From assembly GCF_038443385.1 (NCBI RefSeq), contig NZ_CP151726.1, positions 3,100,001 to 3,164,000 on the forward strand: a DNA stretch of 64,000 bases, in the 5' to 3' direction. Made by a program: the position numbers and the translations under genes. This DNA is from Stieleria varia (lineage in GTDB: Bacteria; Planctomycetota; Planctomycetia; Pirellulales; Pirellulaceae). This document shows, one piece after another, positions 52,853 to 61,094 of the stretch. The notes beneath the pieces are model-generated. The model was not told the origin of the DNA, made no database searches, and saw only the letters and a program-made list of their open reading frames with translations. The first letter of the stretch is position 1. Each line of letters opens with the position of its first letter.

Positions 52853-55800
52853 TCAATCGTCAAAAACAACGATCGGCCGGGCGCTCCAGAGGGACATGCC
52901 CTGAAGGTCTGTCGGTCCAGGAGGTTGCAAAGGTATGGAGCGGATCACGTTGCCGTCTAAGTCAAGTTCCTGAAATGCCACACCTGAGATGCTGAACATT
53001 GATTCCCCGCTTTGGAGGAGACCGCCTTGAGTGTTGGACTCAAATTCACGAACTATTCCCCCATCTGATGCAACCAATTCGATTCGCGTCCTTGGTTTCT
53101 GATCAGGTGTATCAGGGAATTGAATCATTTCCAGCCAAAGCGAGTCACCGACAAATTGAAGTCCAACCATCTGCTCTTTTGGAGGCTTGCTTGGATCATT
53201 CGAGTATTTCATCGTCCGCAGGCGGTGGATGCCCCTATCGTCACACCGACACAAACTGAACCTCAATCCTGCACCTTGATCTGGAATGTCGGCGACAACA
53301 AACCAGACGTTCCCGTTCTTGTCGAACACGAGACCCTCAATGCGAAAGGGAACAGGTGTTATCAGCCTGTGCGACAACTCCGTTCCCTCAGCGTTCAGTT
53401 TTACCAACGTCGCATTGGGAGTAAACGGCTTGTCGTGCCAAACGAACATTGCATCGTCTCGCTCGCTGTAGTCCATGCGTTTCGCAGCGTACGGTATCCG
53501 CCGACGCTCATTTCCATTCTTGTCCAGAATGACTGTGACACCAGTCGTTTGGAAGCCAGAAGCACACCACAAGTCTCCGGTTCGCTGGTTGATCGCTAAG
53601 TGTTCAACATGCGGTAGCGGGGTGCGAAATTGCAACTCTGCTCGGCGATTGAATGCTAAGACAGCGTCGGACGCTACTACAAAGACCATTTGTCGGTCGT
53701 GATCCATCGCGATCTTATGCCCCGAGGAAAACCTTGGGGTAGTGAAATCGGTTAGCGAGATTGAACGTAACAGGGAGCCATCTTTCCGATAAAAACTCAG
53801 GCTGTACGCCATTTGCCGGGCCTGACGGGGATGGGGATCTTGTGGTTTGGTTTGGCTCTCGATTCTCGCCATCATGGCGTCGGCGTCACCCTGAAAAGCT
53901 TCTTGTGAGGGAACCGACTCAGCGCCATTCAATGGTCCGCTTGAGAAATCGATTCCTGACGCGGTTGATGCGTCTGTCACCAATGACGTCAGCACTTTGT
54001 TGAGTTCATCAAGATCGCTGCCACGATAGACGATTTTTCCTTGAGGATTGATCAGGAGCCTTGTTGGAGCAGTGCCCGCTTCGTAATCCGACAAAATCCG
54101 ATCTTTCGTGAACTGACTGCCCACGATCGGCCAATCCAACGACGACCAATTGCCAACGATATCACCACTGACATGTCCAAGAATTGCGACACTGAGGAAC
54201 GCAACTCCTTTGGAATTCCAGTGAGCATGCATCGCTCGCAATCGAGTCAGTTGTTGTTGGTACAGTTCCGACTGGCTGGGGAAGAAATCGAGAAGTAGCC
54301 ATTTCCCGGAATACTCTTTGGACGAAATCACTTTTCCGTCCGGTGTGAGCGAGACGAAAGGGAGAGCGTCATCGCCGGTGGTAGGGATGCGATTCCAAGA
54401 CAAATTGAACTGCATTTCTCTCTGCGGGGCGTCGTCGTTTTTCAACTCGAACGTTTGATTGATTGTGTCGATCACGCGTCCGTTTCCGGAGTGACCCTTC
54501 GGGACCTTTGCCATCACGGGCAGACGGATCGAGTAAGTTCCAGCAGGCAGGTGTTCAACGATAAAACTGCCGTCGTCGTTGGCTTTGAATTGAGTCAAGC
54601 CAGAATCGCTTTGCAACATACCCGGCGCATCAAACGTGGGTTGACGAAGCCCTTGGGGATCTGGCCCCAAAATCACACGTCCGACGAGGCGAATCCCGCT
54701 TTCTTTGACAACAAGCTCATTGAACCCGTCCTTGATCTCAAATGAACGCTCTGTGGAAACGAATCCTGCTTGGTGACTACGTTTTCCGTCGTTTGAGATT
54801 TTTATGCTTACCGATCCGGGGACAACTCGGTTGAAGGTGGCTTCACCGTTCTCATTGGTCTGCTGGCGACGGTTTGATTGCAGGAGGGATGATGGGGCGT
54901 AGGCACGCCATTCATGTGATAGCGACACCTCCGCACCGGAAACGGGCTTTCCGTTTGCAAGAACTGAAACCTTGAGTTGAGCCCAAGGTCTCAATCGAAT
55001 GATCTTTTCTTTTGGCAAATCGGCAACGAGAACCTGAGCATACCCCGAATCGTGTTCGATGCCCAAGGTTGCGTTGGCTGGCAATGGCGTTTTGGTGATG
55101 AATTCAAGTCGCCCCCGGTTATCGGTACGAGTTTCAAGCGTCTCGAATCCTCCCACGGTCCTGCCACCCCGCGACAAAGCATTAAATGGGTCGGCAGTGC
55201 TTGGGTCGATCAATACGACTTTTGCACCGGCAGCCAGCTTTCCGTTGGGATCCAATAGGCGTGCTCTGATGGTGTTCGTGGGTTCGGCCACCACTCGCGC
55301 AAGCTTTATATCGAAAGAATGTTGAAGCTCGTTGGGATCAAAAGGCTGTCGCCAGGTCTGGTAGCCGGCGGACTCGACCACGAGTACAGGTTTCTCGATT
55401 TCAAACCTGAGTTCGAATTCCAGCCGACCTCGTCGTGCGATCACCATCGCATCTGAACGCCGAACAACATCATCGTGCAGATTTGCATCGACAATTTTGG
55501 CGGTGAATTGATCGATCGGTTTTCCTGTCTGCTCGTCGGTGACGGTAGCTTTCAAGTGGGCGACCTCGTTTAACGTTACTGTCAATGGCACTTCCGGTTC
55601 AGCGATCATTTCGGTGCTGCGAAATCCATTGGCGCCGATGGAAACTTGCAGAGGATCGCTGCCTGCACCACTCCATCGAAACACTCCGGCATTGTCGGTT
55701 GCGCCGGTCCAAAGCGTGCCTCCAAGAACAGCATTTTCGTGAACTCTCACCCAGGCACCGACGATCGGATTTCCACGTTGATCCGACGTATGGATAGCGA

Positions 55801-57790
55801 CTCTCCTGCCGGGTAACAGCTTGAACTCGACTTCCTGGTCATGTTGCGTCAATTCAACGAACTGTTTTTGCTTCACGTGTTCGGCGTCAAATGCATAGAC
55901 GGTGATTGCTTGATTGGGCAGAGCATTTTGATGAAACCTGCCTTCTTCGTCGGTGAGCACGTGTGGGATGCTGCCTCGCCCCTTTGCCTGGAATCCAACC
56001 GTCGCCCCAGCTACCGCTTCTCCTTTTTTGTTCCTGACAATTCCGCGAATCGTTCGTCCTCGTTCAAGAATATATTCGCCCTCTGTTCCAGGGGTCACGG
56101 CGAACGTTTGATCGATAAAATCATCGTGCCGGATTGAGATCCGTGCATCGTCTGGGGCGGCGTCGATCAACCATGTACCGTCTGCTGCGGAACGTTCATT
56201 GAAAAAAGTTTGGATGAACGACGAGCCCGGCTGAATCTTCAATATCGATATCTTGGCGTCAGCAATCGGCTTGCCTTGTTCGTCTTGAACAGTGCCACCC
56301 ACCAACGCACCACGGGCCAGTCGGACAACCATCTGTTGGGGCTGTTGATCGGGGGCGTACTCGACGCGTGGGATCGCCTCAGGCACATGGTCATTGCAGT
56401 AAACCGCTCCAAGGACGGAATACTTCGTCGCTGGTCGTTCGATGGAAAACTCCGCCAAGCCATCACCATTGGTGATCGCAATGATCGTACGAGTCATTGC
56501 ATTATGGGAAAGTGTCATTTCGACGCGAGCGTCTGACAACGGCTGGTCGCTTGTGGAAACAACGCGTACGTTGATCGAGAGATTGGCATGGTTCGGTTCT
56601 TGGGCAATGATCCGGGGCACAATGGCAATGCCTGTCAGGCCGACGAAAACGGCGATCATCAGGATCGCGAACGCCAATAAACCATATGCCTTGCCGAGGG
56701 GTTTCGCGTGGATGCCACTGCCGATCATACGAAGACGTTTCATCACGTTTGGGGTGCGAGCCATTGCAAATCCGTCGGCGGCCACCGATCTGCGGTGACT
56801 GACTGTCAACGCCGCCCGCGCCAGGGTCCGCGAGTAGCCCTCACGATCTTGGAAAGCATCTGCGACGGCCAAATCGCAAACCATTTCACAAGCAATGCGA
56901 TGTGATGACCTCAAGAACCAGACCAATGGATGCGGCCAGAACACACATCGCAACAAACGCATCACGGCGTCCCAGGAAAGATCCGCTCCGGCAATGTGGC
57001 CCAGTTCGTGTGCCAACTCAAATCGGAGATCCGGTGATTCATGTGTCTCACGCAACAGGATCGTTGGGCGTATTGTCCCGACCACACAAGGCGAATCCAC
57101 CAGTTCTGTTGTTAGTAACCGTGGTAGACGTACCCCGAGTTGCTCACACAGATCACGCATCAGTGCAATGGTCTCCGCGTCTGCGGGACGACTGACGCGT
57201 ATCAATCGTCTCGCCCTCGACACGCCCAGTATCCAACGAAACGACTCAATAAACAGACCCAAAATCCAAAGACTGAAAACGATCCACCCGATAGAAGGCA
57301 ACGCTAGAACGCCAGGTCTCTCGTTTATCACTGGTTGGTTTTCAAGAGCATCGCTCCCTGCCGATACGACGTCGTTGCCCAAGCCTTCCTCCGCTGAGGG
57401 ACTTTCATGCAGGGTGAATCCTTTCTCATCAAACGCAGGTAAGTCGTACATCGAACGCGTGGATGCAGGAGCACGACGTTGTGGCTTTACCGATTCCACC
57501 TCATTGGCAGCATCAGCGACGCTTGTAAGATTGCGATCAACCGACTCCACCGTGTTCGGAGTGTCTCGATCGGGCTCCATCCATGCCAATGACAGTTGAT
57601 TGATGGGTGGAAAAAGCGTTGCGAGCGTCAACGCAATGATGGCGATTGCAACGACACGATAGGCCCACACTCGCCAACGTGGATTGATGTTCCGTAGCAA
57701 AAATGCAAAGAGAGGAACGGTAAACAAAACCAGCGATAATTTGGCAATCCACCACGCATAGGCTTGGTTCTCATAGAGAAAATCAAACAT
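52853..57790 (-). CDS. Giant M56 (BlaR1/MecR1-like) receptor peptidase with TlpA-like and propeller domains
   Basis: A 1645-residue membrane protein. The N-terminal M56 zinc peptidase module has four membrane helices (LSLVLFTVPLFAFLL; YRVVAIAIIALTLATLFPPI; LPSIGWIVFSLWILGLFIES; GLLAFAILMIAVFVGLTGIA) and HELGHIAGAD at residues 261-270. Then follow several carboxypeptidase-regulatory-like beta-sandwiches (NVRVVSTSDQPLSDARVEMT; GGTVQDEQGKPIADAKISIL; RGIVRNKKGEAVAGATVGFQ). A TlpA-like thioredoxin fold comes at about 1145-1265 (KWLLLDFFPSQSELYQQQLT) with both redox cysteines missing. An NHL/beta-propeller-like C-terminus (about 1300-1645) closes it. The likely role is sensing a periplasmic signal and cleaving the BlaI repressor. 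The ATG is 4 bp after the blaI stop. Confidence 0.9.
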   Translation of the reverse strand: MFDFLYENQAYAWWIAKLSLVLFTVPLFAFLLRNINPRWRVWAYRVVAIAIIALTLATLFPPINQLSLAWMEPDRDTPNTVESVDRNLTSVADAANEVESVKPQRRAPASTRSMYDLPAFDEKGFTLHESPSAEEGLGNDVVSAGSDALENQPVINERPGVLALPSIGWIVFSLWILGLFIESFRWILGVSRARRLIRVSRPADAETIALMRDLCEQLGVRLPRLLTTELVDSPCVVGTIRPTILLRETHESPDLRFELAHELGHIAGADLSWDAVMRLLRCVFWPHPLVWFLRSSHRIACEMVCDLAVADAFQDREGYSRTLARAALTVSHRRSVAADGFAMARTPNVMKRLRMIGSGIHAKPLGKAYGLLAFAILMIAVFVGLTGIAIVPRIIAQEPNHANLSINVRVVSTSDQPLSDARVEMTLSHNAMTRTIIAITNGDGLAEFSIERPATKYSVLGAVYCNDHVPEAIPRVEYAPDQQPQQMVVRLARGALVGGTVQDEQGKPIADAKISILKIQPGSSFIQTFFNERSAADGTWLIDAAPDDARISIRHDDFIDQTFAVTPGTEGEYILERGRTIRGIVRNKKGEAVAGATVGFQAKGRGSIPHVLTDEEGRFHQNALPNQAITVYAFDAEHVKQKQFVELTQHDQEVEFKLLPGRRVAIHTSDQRGNPIVGAWVRVHENAVLGGTLWTGATDNAGVFRWSGAGSDPLQVSIGANGFRSTEMIAEPEVPLTVTLNEVAHLKATVTDEQTGKPIDQFTAKIVDANLHDDVVRRSDAMVIARRGRLEFELRFEIEKPVLVVESAGYQTWRQPFDPNELQHSFDIKLARVVAEPTNTIRARLLDPNGKLAAGAKVVLIDPSTADPFNALSRGGRTVGGFETLETRTDNRGRLEFITKTPLPANATLGIEHDSGYAQVLVADLPKEKIIRLRPWAQLKVSVLANGKPVSGAEVSLSHEWRAYAPSSLLQSNRRQQTNENGEATFNRVVPGSVSIKISNDGKRSHQAGFVSTERSFEIKDGFNELVVKESGIRLVGRVILGPDPQGLRQPTFDAPGMLQSDSGLTQFKANDDGSFIVEHLPAGTYSIRLPVMAKVPKGHSGNGRVIDTINQTFELKNDDAPQREMQFNLSWNRIPTTGDDALPFVSLTPDGKVISSKEYSGKWLLLDFFPSQSELYQQQLTRLRAMHAHWNSKGVAFLSVAILGHVSGDIVGNWSSLDWPIVGSQFTKDRILSDYEAGTAPTRLLINPQGKIVYRGSDLDELNKVLTSLVTDASTASGIDFSSGPLNGAESVPSQEAFQGDADAMMARIESQTKPQDPHPRQARQMAYSLSFYRKDGSLLRSISLTDFTTPRFSSGHKIAMDHDRQMVFVVASDAVLAFNRRAELQFRTPLPHVEHLAINQRTGDLWCASGFQTTGVTVILDKNGNERRRIPYAAKRMDYSERDDAMFVWHDKPFTPNATLVKLNAEGTELSHRLITPVPFRIEGLVFDKNGNVWFVVADIPDQGAGLRFSLCRCDDRGIHRLRTMKYSNDPSKPPKEQMVGLQFVGDSLWLEMIQFPDTPDQKPRTRIELVASDGGIVREFESNTQGGLLQSGESMFSISGVAFQELDLDGNVIRSIPLQPPGPTDLQGMSLWSARPIVVFDD

Positions 57791-57794
57791 CGTT

Positions 57795-58226
57795 TCACCC
57801 CTTCTTTTTGGTTTTGATGTTCCTGGCTGTTCTCTTCGATCCTTTTGACTTGGAATCACTTGGCATTGATTCTTGACTTCCGAGTCCAGCAGCGTCTCTT
57901 AGTTCCGCCAAATCTTGTTCTGTAAGACTTTCTTGCTCCGCAAGGTTCATCATCAATGAACGCAGAGAACCATCGCAGAATGCGTCGGCGAGTTCCCGCA
58001 CCATTTCGTGAAACGCTCGACGCTTGGGCGTGGTCGCTTTGTACCGAAATGCTTTGCCATCACGTCTTCGAGTGACGTGACCCTTCTCGACCAGAATCGT
58101 CAGGTAGCTGCGAAGTGCTGGGTCTTTAATTGGGGCACCGTAGAACTCTTGTAGCTCAGGCGGAGAAAGCTCGCCGTGTTCCCACAGCAATTTCATCACT
58201 CGGAGCTCCCCTGGTGTGAAACGCAT
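57795..58226 (-). CDS. BlaI/MecI-family transcriptional repressor
   Basis: A 143-residue repressor. The winged helix MRFTPGELRVMKLLWEHGEL, PPELQEFYG, LRSYLTILVEKGHVTRRRDG and KAFRYKATTPKR matches BlaI/MecI. The C-terminal helices (FHEMVRELADAFCDGSLRSL) mediate dimerisation, and a basic tail (KSKGSKRTARNIKTKKKG) follows. BlaI proteins bind dyad operators as dimers and are released when cut by the partner M56 protease, encoded immediately downstream. The ATG at 58226 has a strong AGGAGG site 7 bp upstream on the minus strand; an upstream in-frame start at 58313 lies inside the operator region and is unlikely. Operators at 58257 and 58316 suggest autoregulation. Confidence 0.93.
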   Translation of the reverse strand: MRFTPGELRVMKLLWEHGELSPPELQEFYGAPIKDPALRSYLTILVEKGHVTRRRDGKAFRYKATTPKRRAFHEMVRELADAFCDGSLRSLMMNLAEQESLTEQDLAELRDAAGLGSQESMPSDSKSKGSKRTARNIKTKKKG

Positions 58227-58256
58227 CACGTCCTCCTGCAAGTGGCGATCGCATTT

Positions 58257-58276
58257 TGTGCAGATAAGTCTGCACA
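58257..58276. promoter_or_regulatory. Putative BlaI operator 1
   Basis: TGTGCAGA-TAAG-TCTGCACA is a perfect 8-bp inverted repeat with a 4-bp centre. It lies 31 bp upstream of the blaI start, just downstream of a candidate -10. Its core is shared with the dyad at 58316. Confidence 0.75.
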
Positions 58277-58279
58277 AAG

Positions 58280-58308
58280 AAGGTATGAGATCGACACGGG
58301 GGATGCAA
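58280..58308 (-). promoter_or_regulatory. Candidate blaI-M56 promoter
   Basis: On the minus strand TTGCAT (58303-58308) and TACCTT (58280-58285) are separated by 17 bp, a plausible -35/-10 pair. The two palindromic operators lie on either side, so a bound repressor would block both edges. The -10 is a weak match. Confidence 0.5.
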
Positions 58309-58315
58309 GACATTG

Positions 58316-58333
58316 GTGCAGATTATTCTGCAC
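58316..58333. promoter_or_regulatory. Putative BlaI operator 2
   Basis: GTGCAGA-TTAT-TCTGCAC repeats the 7-bp arms of the operator at 58257 exactly, with a different 4-bp centre. The centres are 58 bp apart. It lies between the candidate blaI promoter and the divergent small gene at 58478, so it could affect both. Confidence 0.75.
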
Positions 58334-58477
58334 ATTTACTGTTGCCGCTGTATCGGCGATGACAACGCGACGTTGTGTGGAGATTTCGGTTTTCCGGCTG
58401 GGCGGATAACTTGAGCAGGCTGCTTTCAAAGGGCAGCGAGGCAGGGTGCCGCATTCGACGTTGAAAGCTACAACGAA

Positions 58478-58849
58478 ATGATGGGGAACCTCGCGATGGA
58501 GGCGCAGAGCATTTTGACGCCAGAGCAATCAGAGAAACTCTCCAGAAGAGTGAAGCTCAAGGGGCTGAAGCAAAAATTTGGCGACGAGTTTGCAATGATC
58601 AACGGCTTGGCCGAGGACTTCGATTTGAACGAAAACCAAACCAAAGCGCTGCGAGAAACGATCGCCGAAGTCGAAAAAAAGTTTTACGACAAAATACAGG
58701 AGTTGAAGAAGACATCGATGCAAGAGATCATCAACGAATTACCAGCCAAACATTGCAAGGAAGCCGAAGACGCTGTCCGAGAGTTTTTGGAGGAAGACCG
58801 CAGGCCGAAGCAGAACCGTTTCAACTCCATCATCCAAGTTGGCAGATGA
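58478..58849 (+). CDS. Small helical protein of unknown function, possibly N-terminally truncated
   Basis: A 123-residue, highly charged helical protein (SILTPEQSEKLSRRVKLKGL; NENQTKALRETIAEVEKKFY; DKIQELKKTSMQEIINELPA). It resembles the C-terminal part of LTPEQ-type regulators seen in planctomycetes but no family is certain. The ATG at 58478 has no ribosome-binding site, and the frame stays open upstream to 58415 with plausible protein sequence (GAAFDVESYNE) and no start codon, so the gene may have lost its 5' end. It is divergent from blaI and near operator 2. Confidence 0.5.
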   Translation: MMGNLAMEAQSILTPEQSEKLSRRVKLKGLKQKFGDEFAMINGLAEDFDLNENQTKALRETIAEVEKKFYDKIQELKKTSMQEIINELPAKHCKEAEDAVREFLEEDRRPKQNRFNSIIQVGR

Positions 58850-58886
58850 TGCAGTTGTCCGGCAAGTAGTCCCCCTCACCCCCTGC

Positions 58887-58964
58887 CCCTCTCCCCCAAG
58901 CTTTTCGCGACGAAGTCTTGGATAATGGCAGAGCCGTGCGCGCGAAAGCCTTGGGGGAGAGGGG
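58887..58964. repeat. Long GC-rich inverted repeat
   Basis: CCCCTCTCCCCCAAGCTTTT and its near-complement AAGCCTTGGGGGAGAGGGG bracket a 32-bp centre with CGCGACGAAGTC, giving a stem of about 23 bp. It lies between the small helical gene and prs, and may be a bidirectional terminator or dispersed palindrome. Confidence 0.7.
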
Positions 58965-59020
58965 AGCCATTTTCAGCTTGCGTACCGAAGCCACATCGTT
59001 GATATCAGCAACCAATTCAT

Positions 59021-59971
59021 TCACCGTTCGCGGAACAGTTCGCTGATGGATTGGTCGTGGTGGATACGCTTGATCGCTTCGGCCAGCAGCGGGGCGACGG
59101 TCAGTTGCACCATGTTGGGCAGCATTTTGTCGGCGGGAATCGGGATCGAATCGGTGATTGTGATGGAATCGATCGGTGCGTCACGCAATCGTTCGATCGC
59201 GGGGCCGCAGAGGACGCCGTGGGTGCAGGCGATGTGGATCTCCGCTGCCCCGGCGGCGTGCACCAAATTCGCGGCACCGCAGATCGATCCGGCGGTGCTG
59301 ATCATGTCATCGAACATCAAGGCGATCTTGCCCTCGACCGGGCCACCGATGATTGTGCTCTGTCGTACTTCCAGTGCGCTGGTTCGCCGCTTGTCGACGA
59401 TCGCGAGTTGCCCACCGAGTCGCTTGGCGTGACCAACGGCGCGTTTGATGCTTCCTTCGTCGGGACTGACGACGACGATTCGGTCGTCGGTCATGTTGCG
59501 GTTGCTGAAGTGTTCGTTCAGCACGGGGGCGGCATACAAGTGATCGACCGGCACGTCAAAGAAACCTTGGATCTGTGCCGCGTGCAAGTCCATCGTCAAG
59601 ACGCGATCGGCGCCGGCGCGGGCGATCAAGTTCGCGACCAGCTTCGCAGTGATCGGCACACGGCCTTCGTCTTTGCGGTCCTGGCGTGCGTAACCGTAGT
59701 AGGGGATCACTGCAGTCACGCGTTCGGCGCTGGCGCGTTTGCAGCAGTCGATCATCGTCAACAACTCGATCAAGTTGTCATTGACGGGTGGACAAGTTGG
59801 TTGCACGAGAAAAATATCGCGACCGCGGACGTCTTCGTCCAGCTTGCAATAGTTTTCGCCGTCGGGGAACTTGCCCAACGAGATCGCAGCCGGTTCCAAA
59901 TGCAGATGCCTGCAGATTCGGGCCGTCAGCTCGGGATTCGCACGTCCGCTAAAGATTTTCAGTTCACGCAT
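59021..59971 (-). CDS. prs: Ribose-phosphate pyrophosphokinase
   Basis: A 316-residue cytosolic enzyme making PRPP from ribose-5-phosphate and ATP. Visible are MRELKIFSGRANPELTARIC, GKFPDGENYCKLDEDVRGRD, LVQPTCPPVNDNLIEL, YARQDRKDEGRVPITAKLVA, TMDLHAAQIQGFF, the flexible loop DKRRTSALEV, and the PRPP site ALMFDDMISTAGSI. The length is normal. The ATG at 59971 overlaps the stop of the upstream uridylyltransferase gene by 8 bp (ATGCGTGA), so the two genes are coupled. Confidence 0.96.
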   Translation of the reverse strand: MRELKIFSGRANPELTARICRHLHLEPAAISLGKFPDGENYCKLDEDVRGRDIFLVQPTCPPVNDNLIELLTMIDCCKRASAERVTAVIPYYGYARQDRKDEGRVPITAKLVANLIARAGADRVLTMDLHAAQIQGFFDVPVDHLYAAPVLNEHFSNRNMTDDRIVVVSPDEGSIKRAVGHAKRLGGQLAIVDKRRTSALEVRQSTIIGGPVEGKIALMFDDMISTAGSICGAANLVHAAGAAEIHIACTHGVLCGPAIERLRDAPIDSITITDSIPIPADKMLPNMVQLTVAPLLAEAIKRIHHDQSISELFRER

Positions 59972-60761
59972 ATCCCATCGCTCGCATTTTTTCATCCACG
60001 AGCTGTAACTCGTCGGGATTGTTGATCGATAACGACTCGCACGGCTGCAGCGCGGGCAACGCTTCGACACGATGCCCCGACTCCCGCAGCAATTTCGCGC
60101 AGTCGGTCAAGTAATACTCGCCCTGAGCATTGTCATTGCTCATTTGGCTCAGAGCGCTGAGCAACTGGGGCGTTTGAAACAAATAAGTGCTCATGTTGAC
60201 TTCGTTGATCCGCAACTGCTCCTCGCTCGCGTCCTTGTGCTCAACGATGCCCATGAAATTACCGTCGGCGTCGCGAACGATGCGTCCCAAGCCCGTCGGA
60301 TCGTCCTTCCTCAGCGTGCCGAGCAACAACGCGGGCTGATGTTCCCGAAAATGAGCAAGCAGCGTTTGCAGGCTGGTCGGTTGGATCAGCGGCGAGTCTC
60401 CTGCAACGACGATCGTCGGACCTTGTTGGCCGGTCAAGTGCTCGCGGCAGACGGCCACGGCGTGACCGGTGCCGAGCTGCTCGGCTTGCAAGACAAACGT
60501 GATGTCACCGTTTCGCTTGGCCAATTCAGCTTTCACCGCGTCGGCTTCGTAGCCCACGACGACCAAATGACGGTGAATCCCGGCTTTCTCCAACGCATCG
60601 AGAACGAAATGGATCATCGGACGACCGACGACCGGGCAGAGCACCTTCGGCAACGCGCTGTTCATACGCGTTCCCTTTCCGGCGGCCAGAATCACGGCGC
60701 AGGGCTCCGCGCCGGGCACTGGGTTTTGCTGCGATTCGGTTTCAGTTGCAGACTCAGGCAT
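59964..60761 (-). CDS. glmU: GlmU-like UDP-GlcNAc uridylyltransferase domain only
   Basis: A 265-residue nucleotidyltransferase. The Rossmann signature VILAAGKGTRMNSALPKVL is near residues 24-42, followed by GDSPLIQPTSLQTLL, QAEQLGTGHAVAV, GRIVRDADGNFMGIVEHKDA and NEVNMSTYLF. These match the N-terminal GlmU pyrophosphorylase domain, which makes UDP-GlcNAc from GlcNAc-1-P and UTP. The C-terminal left-handed beta-helix acetyltransferase domain of bifunctional GlmU (about 450 residues) is missing; the gene ends cleanly and overlaps prs. Glucosamine-1-P acetylation would need a separate enzyme. The ATG at 60761 is used. Confidence 0.9.
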   Translation of the reverse strand: MPESATETESQQNPVPGAEPCAVILAAGKGTRMNSALPKVLCPVVGRPMIHFVLDALEKAGIHRHLVVVGYEADAVKAELAKRNGDITFVLQAEQLGTGHAVAVCREHLTGQQGPTIVVAGDSPLIQPTSLQTLLAHFREHQPALLLGTLRKDDPTGLGRIVRDADGNFMGIVEHKDASEEQLRINEVNMSTYLFQTPQLLSALSQMSNDNAQGEYYLTDCAKLLRESGHRVEALPALQPCESLSINNPDELQLVDEKMRAMGYA

Positions 60762-61094
60762 CAATCGCTGACTCCGGGGGGACAAATCGAGGAAAGATTC
60801 GCGGATGATCATTCAGAGGTCCGCGAAGGCGGCATGTTCGCTTTTGATCCCCTTGGAAACAACCGCACAGCCAGCCATCAGGGGTGGAAATTGCTGTATT
60901 CGCTGCCCCCCGAGTCCCGGCGATCCTCAGAAGACTCCCAAACCATCGATTTCGCCGGTCATGAAACCTTCGGATTTCCGTCCGCAAATCTGTCTGGCAG
61001 CGTTGCGGCAAAATCGGCAGAATCCAGGCTCTGCAGCCGGGCTGCACGCCCCGTTGTCATGGACGCCATACGAGTATTTATGGAAATCAAGCCG
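60762..61094. other. Divergent intergenic region glmU-like/acyltransferase
   Basis: A 333-bp gap with no convincing gene. It should hold promoters for both neighbours. The plus-strand frame is open throughout but without homology upstream of about 61059. Confidence 0.4.

Noticed and set aside
59051-60025. Plus-strand open frame of 324 codons
   Set aside because: It is the complement of prs, whose reading frame has clear family motifs.
60072-61058. Long in-frame extension before the LpxL-like acyltransferase
   Set aside because: It lies antisense to the glmU-like gene and has no recognisable protein sequence.
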